DNA from: Polyangiaceae bacterium
GTDB lineage: Bacteria > Myxococcota_A > Polyangia > Polyangiales > Polyangiaceae
Direction of reading: 5' to 3'
Length of the DNA stretch: 64,000 bases
Assembly (NCBI GenBank): GCA_013361525.1
Contig: JABFXY010000059.1
Span: forward strand, 1 to 64,000
Part shown: piece after piece, positions 45,033 through 53,703 of the stretch
Layout of the letters: every line of letters begins with the position of its first letter
Numbering within the stretch: position 1 is the first letter of the stretch
Position numbers and translations under genes: made by a program
The notes under the pieces: model-generated
Told to the model about the DNA's origin: nothing
Database searches by the model: none
What the model saw: the letters and a program-made list of their open reading frames with translations, nothing else

Positions 45033-46376
45033 TCAGTGTTTGATCACGATCGTGTTGATGCCTAGTTGAAGGCTGGCTGTTTTGAGTTGCTCTGGGTTTC
45101 TAATGTGACCGCCTGGGTCGTATATGATCGCGATAATGTTACGCCATTTGGTTCTGTAGATGCCTGCGTCCTGTGAGAGCTGTTGTATGAGTTTGCTGTC
45201 ACGAAGGTTGTGCTTGGCGAGTTTAATTTCGATCGCGAGATCGGCGTCAGGAACGGTGAAATCGGGGATCAGAGCCGTCGGCCCGAGAGGCGCGCGCTCC
45301 TTTTCCCTGTGGAACTCTATTCCGGCGCTGCGCAGGACCCTGTCGACAGCCTTCTGCACCTCCTTCTCGTTTTTTGGAGGCGTCTCGAAGAATTCGCGCA
45401 GAGCACGTTGAATCGCCGCGGTAATCTTTGCGAGCATCGCCTCGGCAAACCCATCGTCGACCACCGCCTCCTCCTCGACGTCGTCCCGCGACCAATCGTC
45501 GAATGAGGGGCTCGCGAACAGCCGCTGTGCTCGTTCAAAACGCGGATCCCGCCATACCTCGGCGAGCGTTTCGTCTCCGACGCGAAGCGATAGCTTCACT
45601 TCCTGCGGCGGTTCGCGCAGCGGGAACTCATGCTTGGACGGCCCGATCTCGACGATATTCCGTGGTCCGCCGTCTCCCGAGATTACCCCAACGAGTCGAA
45701 GGAGCGGGTCTGCCTTGGGTGTAACCTCGACGGAAACGCGGTCCTTTTGGACGATAAAGGTGTCGATGCGTCCGCGGTAGTCTTGCTGGATGATTTGGAT
45801 CCTGCTGAATCGTAGGTCTTGGCCGCCGGGAACGTACACCCTGCGAATCCCAGCGACGTGGTTTAATAATGCCTCGAGATCGGGAAAGACAGTCGCCGGG
45901 TCCTCGTCCTCGATAATCTCACTCAGATAGGGGCGGCGCTCTACTCCGTTCGATGGCGCAGCGACCGTGCAGGGCCACGAAGCGCCAAACTCGCTCCAAT
46001 CACTGTTGTGACGATAGGCTTCCCAGGGGCCGGCGAGGCCGTGGGCGACAACCGGTTCACCTGCAACAACAAATGGTCCGCCCCGGAGTGCGGGTCGTAG
46101 CCGCTCAATGAAGGCTGCCGATGGAATTGCTTCTTGGAGGAATCGCACTGGTCCTCGCGGATGGCATTCGACGCGAGGTACGTCGGCGTCCTGTGCTAAA
46201 TCGATCCGTCCGAAGGCAGGGCTCCAGCGATCAGGAGCATCACCGGGCCGTCTTGCAAGCACCACACGCGCATGAGCAAACGGCACGCCCTGGATCGCCG
46301 TGTCGAGCCATGCAAGCAGGGTCTCGTGGGTGGCCGCAGCAGGTTGATAAGGCCAGGTAAGGCGCGTCGTAGTCAT
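45033..46376 (-). CDS. PD-(D/E)XK nuclease-domain protein of the McrBC-like cluster
   Basis: ATG 46376 overlaps the stop of the EVE/HNH gene (ATGA), so it is preferred over the longer open frame to 46496. The 447-residue product has an unrecognised N-terminal two thirds (WPYQPAAATHETLLAWLDTAI, FVVAGEPVVAHGLAGP). The C-terminal nuclease-like domain reads PTALIPDFTVPDADLAIEIKLAKHN (D of PDF, E and K of EIKL), followed by SQDAGIYRTKWRNIIAIIYD. This matches the active-site spacing of PD-(D/E)XK enzymes. Being last in the cluster and translationally coupled, it is likely an effector or companion of the upstream restriction genes. Cleavage activity is inferred. Confidence 0.8.
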   Translation of the reverse strand: MTTTRLTWPYQPAAATHETLLAWLDTAIQGVPFAHARVVLARRPGDAPDRWSPAFGRIDLAQDADVPRVECHPRGPVRFLQEAIPSAAFIERLRPALRGGPFVVAGEPVVAHGLAGPWEAYRHNSDWSEFGASWPCTVAAPSNGVERRPYLSEIIEDEDPATVFPDLEALLNHVAGIRRVYVPGGQDLRFSRIQIIQQDYRGRIDTFIVQKDRVSVEVTPKADPLLRLVGVISGDGGPRNIVEIGPSKHEFPLREPPQEVKLSLRVGDETLAEVWRDPRFERAQRLFASPSFDDWSRDDVEEEAVVDDGFAEAMLAKITAAIQRALREFFETPPKNEKEVQKAVDRVLRSAGIEFHREKERAPLGPTALIPDFTVPDADLAIEIKLAKHNLRDSKLIQQLSQDAGIYRTKWRNIIAIIYDPGGHIRNPEQLKTASLQLGINTIVIKH

Positions 46377-48073
46377 GATGCAGCTTCTTCCGCGGCTCCG
46401 TCGACGCGGACTCGGTGACGTCGGGCCAACTCGCTCCTGAGCTCCGCGGGCGTGAGCAGCGGCGCACGATGAACCATACGATGGCAGTTGGCGCACAGGA
46501 TGGCGAGATCCTCCAACTTGGTTCGCCGAGACCCGTCGCGGGCGCCGAGAGGATCGAGGTGGTGCACCTCACAACAGTCTTCGCCTCGCTCGCCGTAGAC
46601 TTGCTCGAAGTCGAACTGGCAGACTTCACAGTGCAGCGATCCGGTTGCGCGGAGCGCCTCGGCCTTCTTCGCCGCGACGATCCCGCGATCGCGTTCGCGT
46701 CGCCGATGGAGCACCGTGACGAACTCGCCCTCCTCTGCGCCCTCGTGGGCCGGCGCGGCGTCTGGGTTCCGGTCGGAGCAGAGCTCCCAGAGTCGCGTCG
46801 CGATGTCAGGATTGGGGCTCGTGTAGCTCCTGGGATACGTCAGCCATTTCCAATCAGGCAGCGCCTGCTGAAGGTCGGCCGGGGTCAAGGCCGGCTCCAC
46901 AAGCTCGATGTCCCCAATCTCGGCGCTCGCGCGCGGATCGTCGCCCTTGTAGGTGGCGGTTGAGCAAGCCCTGCCCTTTGCGACGATGCCACGGCCCTGG
47001 ATGAAGAAGAGAACGTCATCTCCGATCTCGGTTCCCTTGGGCGCGAACCAGCTTGCTTGTTCGCCGTCTCGAGCGGACGCGCGAAGCGTGTGCCAATCCT
47101 CGTCCGCCCCGCTGTTGAGCACGCGTAGGGTGCCTTGGGGGGACCCGCGGTCACGTGTTAGGTGGAGCGCGTGTTCGTGGGCGGACCAAAGCGTTTCGAG
47201 TGCTTCTGCCGAGGCCTTCGAGATGCCGACGCCCGAAGAAACCCTGGACCAATTTACTGCCCGAACAGCCGCGTCATCGAGACCTTGCACGTCAAGGGCA
47301 GGCTCTGCCGAGCTCAGAAGGACATCGGGGGAGAACTCAATGACCAGAGGGGTAATGCGGCTTGAAGGGTCAGTTCGTTCCCCCGTGTTGAAGGTCCCAC
47401 GACTGACCCAACCAGACGCGACGATGCCCGCGCTGTTAGTGCCCTGGTGTACGACGAAAACGCGATCGCCAGGTAGAATTCCTTTGGTACGTCCACATGT
47501 CCAACGAATGGGCACGAGAGTTCGGTGCCGGAGTTTTTGTGCAGATTGGTCTCTCGTTGGCCATTCTTCGAGGGCATTCCAGCCGAGCAAGTATGTCCGG
47601 CGCTCATCGCGAGAAAAGCTCATTCCGGAGCTCGGCTTCCGGCGAATTTCGTTGAGGACAAGGTCGAGCGCGGCCTTGACGTTCGCTGATGAAACCTTGT
47701 GAAAACCGAGGCTGAAGTTTGCCTGCTCACGCTTGAGATCTGGAAACCACGATAAGGACGCCGCATCCAAGCGTCGCGCAAAATGCACTGCCGGACCGGA
47801 GAGTTCGAGGACTCCTTCTTGCTCGGCACTGTCTACGTCGTCCGGCCAGAAGACACCCGCAAGCTCGAACCGCGTCCGAGCCCCCTCATCGTGACCGACT
47901 ACCATCCAGGTTGGATTGCCGAGAGCCCTCTCCAGTGTCGATTGTGGCTTTTGGCTCAGGAAACGCTGGCGGTCGCCCGTCGTGTCGAGGTCGTAGCCCA
48001 TCTTTCGAACGCTGTGATACGCGACGTAATGGTTCATTGCGGAGTCCGATAAACGTGGCTCTGAGTCACCCAT
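46373..48073 (-). CDS. EVE/PUA-like plus HNH endonuclease, predicted type IV restriction enzyme
   Basis: The 566-residue protein has two segments that look like EVE/PUA-type modified-base readers: GILPGDRVFVVHQGTNSAGIV (about 200-225) and IGDDVLFFIQGRGIVAKGRA (about 345-368). Its C-terminal HNH nuclease reads CEVCQFDFEQVYGERGEDCC, EVHHLDPLG, and LAILCANCHRMVH, with two CxxC zinc knuckles and the catalytic His pair. The ATG at 48073 overlaps the stop of the small gene upstream; ATG 48037 (MNHYVAYHS) is an alternative. An EVE-HNH combination is typical of enzymes cutting DNA with modified cytosines. The two-reader arrangement is seen by motif similarity, not by a search. Confidence 0.85.
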   Translation of the reverse strand: MGDSEPRLSDSAMNHYVAYHSVRKMGYDLDTTGDRQRFLSQKPQSTLERALGNPTWMVVGHDEGARTRFELAGVFWPDDVDSAEQEGVLELSGPAVHFARRLDAASLSWFPDLKREQANFSLGFHKVSSANVKAALDLVLNEIRRKPSSGMSFSRDERRTYLLGWNALEEWPTRDQSAQKLRHRTLVPIRWTCGRTKGILPGDRVFVVHQGTNSAGIVASGWVSRGTFNTGERTDPSSRITPLVIEFSPDVLLSSAEPALDVQGLDDAAVRAVNWSRVSSGVGISKASAEALETLWSAHEHALHLTRDRGSPQGTLRVLNSGADEDWHTLRASARDGEQASWFAPKGTEIGDDVLFFIQGRGIVAKGRACSTATYKGDDPRASAEIGDIELVEPALTPADLQQALPDWKWLTYPRSYTSPNPDIATRLWELCSDRNPDAAPAHEGAEEGEFVTVLHRRRERDRGIVAAKKAEALRATGSLHCEVCQFDFEQVYGERGEDCCEVHHLDPLGARDGSRRTKLEDLAILCANCHRMVHRAPLLTPAELRSELARRHRVRVDGAAEEAAS

Positions 48074-48446
48074 GGTCCGCTTCGGCGATGCGAACCAGCC
48101 GTCGATGAATTGCGCGAAGTGTAAAGATTGCCGCGGCCTGTCCGCCCCAATCCTTGGCGAACATGAGGACCGTCTTCAGCTCGAGCGCGTTCGTGCCCGG
48201 CCCCGTCAACAGCGCGGTCCACGTTGAATCGTCCGGAACGAAATGCAAGAGCTCGTTCGAATAGCCGCCGTAAACGCTGAGTCGATATGCGAGGGCGGCG
48301 AACGCGAGCCTGTTTGCGTACCGTGAGAACTCGGCAAGAGCGAGCGTCGTCCTTCGCCGCCTGTCGAACGACGCGTCGGGCTTGCTGAACCAGGCAAATC
48401 CCAAGACCCAGACGAGAATGAGCTGGATGCGATTCATCGTCCCCAT
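48066..48446 (-). CDS. Small hypothetical protein with N-terminal membrane segment
   Basis: Candidate starts are TTG 48455, ATG 48446 and ATG 48437. None has an ideal ribosome binding site, and 48446 is a compromise. The product of about 126 residues starts with a hydrophobic segment (RIQLILVWVLGFAWF). It continues as a helical, Arg/Ala-rich chain (LAEFSRYANRLAFAALAYRL, GGQAAAIFTLRAIHRRLVRIAEA). It lies 12 bases after the McrC-like gene and overlaps the EVE/HNH gene by eight bases, so it belongs to the operon. No family is recognised; membrane attachment is inferred. Confidence 0.6.
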   Translation of the reverse strand: MGTMNRIQLILVWVLGFAWFSKPDASFDRRRRTTLALAEFSRYANRLAFAALAYRLSVYGGYSNELLHFVPDDSTWTALLTGPGTNALELKTVLMFAKDWGGQAAAIFTLRAIHRRLVRIAEADHG

Positions 48447-48458
48447 GTGCGCCAAGCG

Positions 48459-49883
48459 TTAACGCCGGCCACGCCTCCGTACCGGCGGCGCCGTCCCCAA
48501 AGCCCTCACTGCCTGCCGCCCAAGCGAGCCAAGCCATGCAGCAAGCACCGGCGCGTGCCACGGCCGGGCCTCGGGCTCCATGTGCTTCTCAAGATCAAAC
48601 GCCATTACCACGGGCGCTCGGTCCGCGCGGAGCAGGTCAATGGCGCTCTTGGCGTCGCGGCCGGTGCCCTGGCGGCAGAACAGGGTGACGCCCGGCATTA
48701 GCGCCGTTCGATGGGGGCCTCCCTCGGCGCCCGCCAAGGTGAGCCCCATTCGATGGCCGAAGGACATGAGATAGGTCGCGGCGACGTCGAGTGATGCTCG
48801 GATGTAGCCTTCGCCGTCCCCCGTGGCGTTGCGCTTGGCATCGCCGAGCGCGAAGACGATCCGGCTCGGATCACCCTCGAACCAGAACGACACGACGAGA
48901 TCGGGTTGCCGGCCGCTCGAGCGGGCTTTCCCGGTGCTCGGCAGGGCCTCGTCGGCCCACGGGGAGAGACAGTCGGCGATCTTGTTCCGTGTGCCGTTCA
49001 CCTCGCCGCCGAGCGGCGTTCCCTTCGAGATCTCGCAGATGAGGTCGCCCGACTGAAGCCGGATGACCGGATACATCGACTGCGGGTCGTCGACGGAGCG
49101 AATGGTCCACGGGAATAGCGTGGGCCAATCCGGTCTCGTCGCGTCGAGGGCGGCGCGCGCGATCGACAGAGCGACCGTCGCCTCCATGAGGGTGTCGATG
49201 TTCTTCGCGTCCGCGACCTGCAAGAGACGCCCAACGTGCCCGAGCGCATCCGAGTCCGCTGCATTGGACGAGCCGAAGATGCGCATCCAGAAGCTCATCG
49301 CCTCTTCGATGCACTTCACATTCGCAGCCGCCTGTTCGTCGAGCCGCCGTAGCCGTAGAGCGTGACGAGCCCCGAACGGCGTGGGACTCAGCCCGCGCAC
49401 CAACTGAGGCGCACTCGCCCGTCGGAGTGCGGCTCGGCGGACCGCGTAGTCGCTACCGGCGACGTCTTGCGTCTCCGCCATCTCGAGCAGCCTCGACCAA
49501 GTGCGCGCGAGCGAGAGGAGGGCGCCGAGGGACGAGCGATCGGGCACTGGGTAGCGCAAGCGTGCGAGGAGCGGGTAGGGGGGCCGGTGGCCCGCCGTCG
49601 CTCGCGCGTATGTTGCGCTCCAGTCGATGGCGCGCGACACCTCCTCTTGGACGAGGAGGCGCGACGGATGCACGACGAGCGCGCGGTTGAGCAGGGCGCA
49701 TACGCCCGCCTCGCCGTCTTTCTGGGCGCGATGCGAGAGCGGGAAGTGCTCAGCGAACCGGCGCCTCGCGGCTGGCTCGAGACGACGCCCCACCCATGTC
49801 ATCACGCCAATCCGGGAAGGGTCCTCCAATCGTGGGGCGACCCAACCCGCTTGCTCGATGAACAACTGGAGGTCGACGCTCAT
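48459..49883 (-). CDS. McrC-like PD-(D/E)XK nuclease subunit
   Basis: The 474-residue product follows the McrB-like gene with an ATGA overlap, the same order as mcrB-mcrC. A helical N-terminal domain carries RALVVHPSRLLVQEEVSRAIDW and many Arg/Leu helices. The C-terminal half contains PDLVVSFWFEGDPSRIVFALGDAKRNA: D of PDLV and D/K of GDAK, the McrC/DUF2357 type of active site. YIRASLDVAATYLMSFG follows. In McrBC the C subunit cuts DNA after translocation by the B ring. E. coli McrC is shorter (348 residues), so this belongs to a divergent branch. The symbol is left blank because the pairing, not sequence identity, supports the call. Confidence 0.78.
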   Translation of the reverse strand: MSVDLQLFIEQAGWVAPRLEDPSRIGVMTWVGRRLEPAARRRFAEHFPLSHRAQKDGEAGVCALLNRALVVHPSRLLVQEEVSRAIDWSATYARATAGHRPPYPLLARLRYPVPDRSSLGALLSLARTWSRLLEMAETQDVAGSDYAVRRAALRRASAPQLVRGLSPTPFGARHALRLRRLDEQAAANVKCIEEAMSFWMRIFGSSNAADSDALGHVGRLLQVADAKNIDTLMEATVALSIARAALDATRPDWPTLFPWTIRSVDDPQSMYPVIRLQSGDLICEISKGTPLGGEVNGTRNKIADCLSPWADEALPSTGKARSSGRQPDLVVSFWFEGDPSRIVFALGDAKRNATGDGEGYIRASLDVAATYLMSFGHRMGLTLAGAEGGPHRTALMPGVTLFCRQGTGRDAKSAIDLLRADRAPVVMAFDLEKHMEPEARPWHAPVLAAWLGSLGRQAVRALGTAPPVRRRGRR

Positions 49884-52069
49884 GAGCCGGTCGCGTTATC
49901 AGACAGTAGTCGCGCGAACGCCTGAGCCTCCTCGGTGCCGCGGTATTGCTGGAAGAGCTCCTCGACCAGAAACTCGGCGATGCTCACGTGCTTGTCGTTA
50001 TCGAAATCGAACTGCGTGGGATCGGCGTGGTCGATGAGGGCGAGTTTGAGGGCCCCCTCGGTCCCACGATCGCCCGCCTCGATGCGCCGCATCAGTACCG
50101 GCGGACCGCCCTTCGGTTGGAACACGTCGACGATATGCTTCACGGCGGCGAGCCGCGCTTCTGAGGTGAGGGCGTCGAGCTGCGGGAAGACCGATAGCGC
50201 GACGCCGATGGCGAGGAAGCTCGCGCACATCGCTTGAGCGTGATCCTCCAGCTTCGCGTCGTCTCCGAGGTGATCGGTCGAAACCTGTGCGGCGTCTCTC
50301 CCCGTGGTCGGCCCTCGAATGCCTTCGGCCACGAAGCGAACGATGTCCTGCACGGTTGCGAGCCCAACCACTCGCTCTTGCACAAGGTCCGTGTACGCGC
50401 GGTCTTTGCGCTTGGTGAGGTCACGAGCAAATAGCTCGGTCAGCCGCGGTAGCGCCATTGGGAGCTCGATCGACGCGGAGGTCGCGCGCTTTCCTTTGCG
50501 CGTGAGCTTGTATGCGGCGGTCTCGAGCGTCAGGTCTTCCGTCGCCGTCTTCACCGCGGTCTGGATGACCTTCTCGACCTCGTTTGCGGGCGGCGCCTCG
50601 ACGCGAATGATGTGAAAGCGACGGAGCAGCGCGAACGACAGCTGGTGAAGGCTCGAGCGGTCTGCGTCGTTCATCGTCCCGATGAGCCTGAATGCCGGTC
50701 CCACCGCGTAGTCGACCGTGTTGGTATGCGTCACGGCCGTCTCGGCGCCGCGCACCCCGCGGCGTGCGGGGAGAATGCGGACCGCGCCAAACCTCGCCGG
50801 TGCTGCCTCCGTGGCTTCCGAGAGCTCCTCCTCGAACGGCAATTCCACCACGTCGTCCGCGAGAACGGAGAACAGCTCACCAAAGCACTCGTCGATGTTC
50901 GCGCGATTGAATTCGTCGATGACGAGCCAGCGGTTGCCCTCATCAATGGACTTGAGGAAGAAGCCCGGCTTGAACTCGAGGCCGTTGCCGTCGCGCCGCG
51001 GGAAGTAGCGACCCACAAGGTCGCCCGACGTCCAGGCCGGTGAGGCGGTGACCATCAGCGGCTCTCGGCCCGTAGCGAGGCTGGCAAGCACCCCCGAGAG
51101 CTTCGATTTTCCGCACCCTGGTGGGCCCGTGAAGATCACATGCTTGCCAGCATTAAGTGCGGCGCACGCGGCCTCAATCACGTGCCACGGGATGACGAGG
51201 CCTTCTTTGAGAAGAGCATCTTGAACCTGTGGCGCCGTGAGATCGACGGCTCGTCGCGGCCAGTAGAGGTCAGGCGGGGGTAGACCCTTCAGGTCCGCGC
51301 CGGTCAGCGCGTCGAACGGGATCCGCTCGTCGGGCTCCGTCACCGTTCGCAGAAGCAGCGCCCAGAGGCAGAAGGCCAACACGCCCGACGCCCATTCCTT
51401 CGCGTTGACGGTGACCTTATCGGTTACCTGAATCGCCGGAGGCTTCGCGAGCGCCCATTCTCGCTTCTTGGAAGCAAGCTGAAAGCGCGGCCAAAAGGCC
51501 TCGATGTTGGCATTCAGAATCGGATTGCCTAGCCGCTCCACACCGGTCGCAACGCCGTGTTTTGCTGCCTCTTGTTGGTTTGCGCACCATATCGAGCCGA
51601 AGTGGTCGAGAGCTGCGATGCCGGTGGGGCGAGCGAAGCCAGGTTGCGACGTCAGCTCCTCGTTTTCGTAGACGGCGCACTCCCATTCTCGGTTGTTTGC
51701 GCCGATCTGAATGCGGTAGGTCAGGGTGCCCTTGGCGACCTGTCGGATGGGGTTCAAGGTGATCGCCACGCCGACCGGCTCGCCACCCTTCGGTTCGCAC
51801 CGAAAGTCGAGCACGAGCTTGGCTGCGCCTGAGCGTGACGAGCGATTCACCTTTTGCAACGAGATCTCAAGCTGCCCATTGGCCCCGCTGGCTGCGCGCG
51901 ACTTCCACGCGAAGCGCGCCACGGAGGGGCCGATGAACTCGTCCAGCGCCGGTGCCAGCTTGTCGCCGAGTTCGTCATAAAGCAGGTCGATGAGGTTTGC
52001 GGGCTTGTTTGCCTGCACGTGCGAAACGGGGGCGCCTTCGGGCTGCGACGGATAGGTAGAGGTGCTCAT
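49880..52069 (-). CDS. McrB-like AAA+ motor of a restriction system
   Basis: ATG 52069 (MSTSTYPSQ) is preferred over an upstream start at 52114 because the extra residues look non-coding. The N-terminal 250 residues are an unrecognised domain, perhaps the DNA reader (LVLDFRCEPKGGEPVGVAITL, KREWALAKPPAIQVTDK). The AAA+ core of the McrB family follows: GPPGCGKSK (315-323), SGDLVGRYFPRRDGNGLEFKPG, LVIDEFNRANIDECFGELF and GTMNDADRSSLHQLSFALLRRF. This is a McrB-type motor in both sequence and order, and probably uses GTP. It is the first gene of the minus-strand restriction operon. Length 729 residues, longer than E. coli McrB (459), mostly from the N-terminal reader. Confidence 0.87.
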   Translation of the reverse strand: MSTSTYPSQPEGAPVSHVQANKPANLIDLLYDELGDKLAPALDEFIGPSVARFAWKSRAASGANGQLEISLQKVNRSSRSGAAKLVLDFRCEPKGGEPVGVAITLNPIRQVAKGTLTYRIQIGANNREWECAVYENEELTSQPGFARPTGIAALDHFGSIWCANQQEAAKHGVATGVERLGNPILNANIEAFWPRFQLASKKREWALAKPPAIQVTDKVTVNAKEWASGVLAFCLWALLLRTVTEPDERIPFDALTGADLKGLPPPDLYWPRRAVDLTAPQVQDALLKEGLVIPWHVIEAACAALNAGKHVIFTGPPGCGKSKLSGVLASLATGREPLMVTASPAWTSGDLVGRYFPRRDGNGLEFKPGFFLKSIDEGNRWLVIDEFNRANIDECFGELFSVLADDVVELPFEEELSEATEAAPARFGAVRILPARRGVRGAETAVTHTNTVDYAVGPAFRLIGTMNDADRSSLHQLSFALLRRFHIIRVEAPPANEVEKVIQTAVKTATEDLTLETAAYKLTRKGKRATSASIELPMALPRLTELFARDLTKRKDRAYTDLVQERVVGLATVQDIVRFVAEGIRGPTTGRDAAQVSTDHLGDDAKLEDHAQAMCASFLAIGVALSVFPQLDALTSEARLAAVKHIVDVFQPKGGPPVLMRRIEAGDRGTEGALKLALIDHADPTQFDFDNDKHVSIAEFLVEELFQQYRGTEEAQAFARLLSDNATGS

Positions 52070-52416
52070 CGTTATCGTATGGCGGGCGCGTTTGTCCCGC
52101 CCAGGATCGAGCACGTTCGCAGAGAGAGTCTTCGTTTACAAGCCGCTAACGTCGTGTTGGGAGCGGGAGCTCATGGCGAATGGAGTAACGTCTAGTTATG
52201 TCCGTAGATCGGTCAGGGGATGCTCGGAGAAAAGCATTAGAAAACAGATGCTTTGTGCTCCAACGAACCCGGGGTCGTAGCCCGGCGGCTGGGGGGGGGC
52301 GAGTTGTCGAGGCCTCACTAAATGGTGCTGCACCCGCCCAGCGAGGCTTGACGGTGCACTCGGCGTTCGCCTGTACTGAAGAGTTTGTCGCCTCAGCCGG
52401 TCAGCTGACGACGCCA
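52070..52416. other. Intergenic region upstream of the McrB-like gene
   Basis: These 347 bases lie between the McrB-like start and the end of the next minus-strand gene. Base composition drops toward AT around 52120-52260, and a run of nine G occurs near 52290. The promoter of the restriction operon is expected here, but I cannot place boxes with confidence. No gene, hairpin with T-run or repeat was seen. Confidence 0.4.
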
Positions 52417-53658
52417 CTACCGGCTGAGGTCTACCACCAGTACGGGCAACTTCCTCTGCCGAAGCTTTTCCATGTCGGCGTGAACCCGCACCCGTTGCTC
52501 CGGGCGGAGTTGTTCGACGAGGAGCAGCACGACGGGCCCCGCTTTCCACACGCCGGCGTAGCGCTCAACCTGGGCGACCGCGCGGTCGGCGGTGGCGGTG
52601 GCGAGCTCGCGCTTCAGCTCGATAAGGACGGAATCTTGAATGACGAGGTCGGCGCGTCCGCGGGTGCCTTCGGCCTGAACTCCGACAAATCGCTCGCGTT
52701 CGACCTTGTGCTTGCGGAGTCGTTTGCGGAGGAAGTGCCGCAGGTCGTCCGAGTAGCCCGTCTCGAATCGCCACCGCTTCGTCGGCCAGTGGCGGAGGTG
52801 GCGTAGGAGGTCGGCGAGAAGAGGATGCTCGCAACGGTCGGCCTGGCCGGCGAGCTCGGTCCTGCCCACCCAAACCGGCAGCCGGCCGAGTCCACCTTCA
52901 GGAAGTGGCGGAATCTTCGGCCCAGGCTCCCCGGTCCACCAGTTCGCAAGATGTACCGCCCCGAGAACGCCGGCCCCGAGCGCGCCCAGCCACGCGATCG
53001 CGCGGACGTCAGTGGCGGAGCGCTCAAGCGCTGCCACGTCCTGCCGGAAGAGCCCGCCGAGCGTGGCTCCGAGAGCCACTACCTGTGCGACCGCCATCGC
53101 GATGAGGGAGGCAATCCCGATGAGAGCTCCCCAAAACGACGGCTCTTTGAGGCGATCTCCAGCGTACTGCCACCAGGCGGCGCACGATTCCCGTAGCGGA
53201 CCGAGATTCCACTCGTTGTTGTCGTCGCGAAACGTCGAGAGCCGCCCGAGCGCGAGCGCGAACAACACCCAGAGAAAGGCCAGGGCCGCCGTTGGACCAA
53301 CCCACTTACTCTGGACGCCAAACCATCGAGAAACCGCCTCCGCAACGCCGGTAACGCCAGCCGTACCGATTAGGACCCACCACCGCCAAGGACCCAACGT
53401 GCGGTCCATCGAGTCACACACCGAGAGGACGGTTAGACCTAACCGTTCAAACCACGAACGCTGCGTCGTTCCGCTCTCTGCGGAGAGCGGAACGCCCAGA
53501 GCAGAGGGCGGCGATACACGTTGGGTGGCCAGAAGCTCCGTCGGCTCCGGCGTCCACGCTTCAACTCTCGGCACGACGCCGCAGCGAAAACATGCGGCCG
53601 TAGGTGCAGGAAGCTGTTGTCCGCAGTTGGTGCAATGTCGAACGCCCCCGCCTATCAC
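52417..53658 (-). CDS. Membrane protein with zinc ribbon and nuclease-like C-terminus
   Basis: Starts at GTG 53658. Residues 9-26 form a zinc ribbon (C9-x2-C12 ... C23-x2-C26). After a linker come about four trans-membrane helices between residues 90 and 245 (WWVLIGTAGVTGVAEAV, AALAFLWVLFALALG, ALIGIASLIAMAVAQVVALGA, AIAWLGALGAGVLGAVHLA). The C-terminal 150 residues contain GRADLVIQDSVLIELKREL followed by AVAQVERYAGVW, fitting a PD-(D/E)XK core (D of ADLVI; E and K of IELKRE). The combination places a nuclease-like domain at the membrane. It starts only 45 bases from a divergent gene. Nuclease activity is inferred; the domain order is visible. Confidence 0.78.
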   Translation of the reverse strand: MIGGGVRHCTNCGQQLPAPTAACFRCGVVPRVEAWTPEPTELLATQRVSPPSALGVPLSAESGTTQRSWFERLGLTVLSVCDSMDRTLGPWRWWVLIGTAGVTGVAEAVSRWFGVQSKWVGPTAALAFLWVLFALALGRLSTFRDDNNEWNLGPLRESCAAWWQYAGDRLKEPSFWGALIGIASLIAMAVAQVVALGATLGGLFRQDVAALERSATDVRAIAWLGALGAGVLGAVHLANWWTGEPGPKIPPLPEGGLGRLPVWVGRTELAGQADRCEHPLLADLLRHLRHWPTKRWRFETGYSDDLRHFLRKRLRKHKVERERFVGVQAEGTRGRADLVIQDSVLIELKRELATATADRAVAQVERYAGVWKAGPVVLLLVEQLRPEQRVRVHADMEKLRQRKLPVLVVDLSR

Positions 53659-53703
53659 AGCATCACGGTAGCGAGCTCCGCAACAACTTGCTAGCGTGCC
53701 GGA

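Noticed and set aside
52198..52806. 202-residue plus-strand frame after the McrB-like promoter region
   Set aside because: It overlaps the nuclease-like tail of the minus-strand membrane protein and shows no motif.
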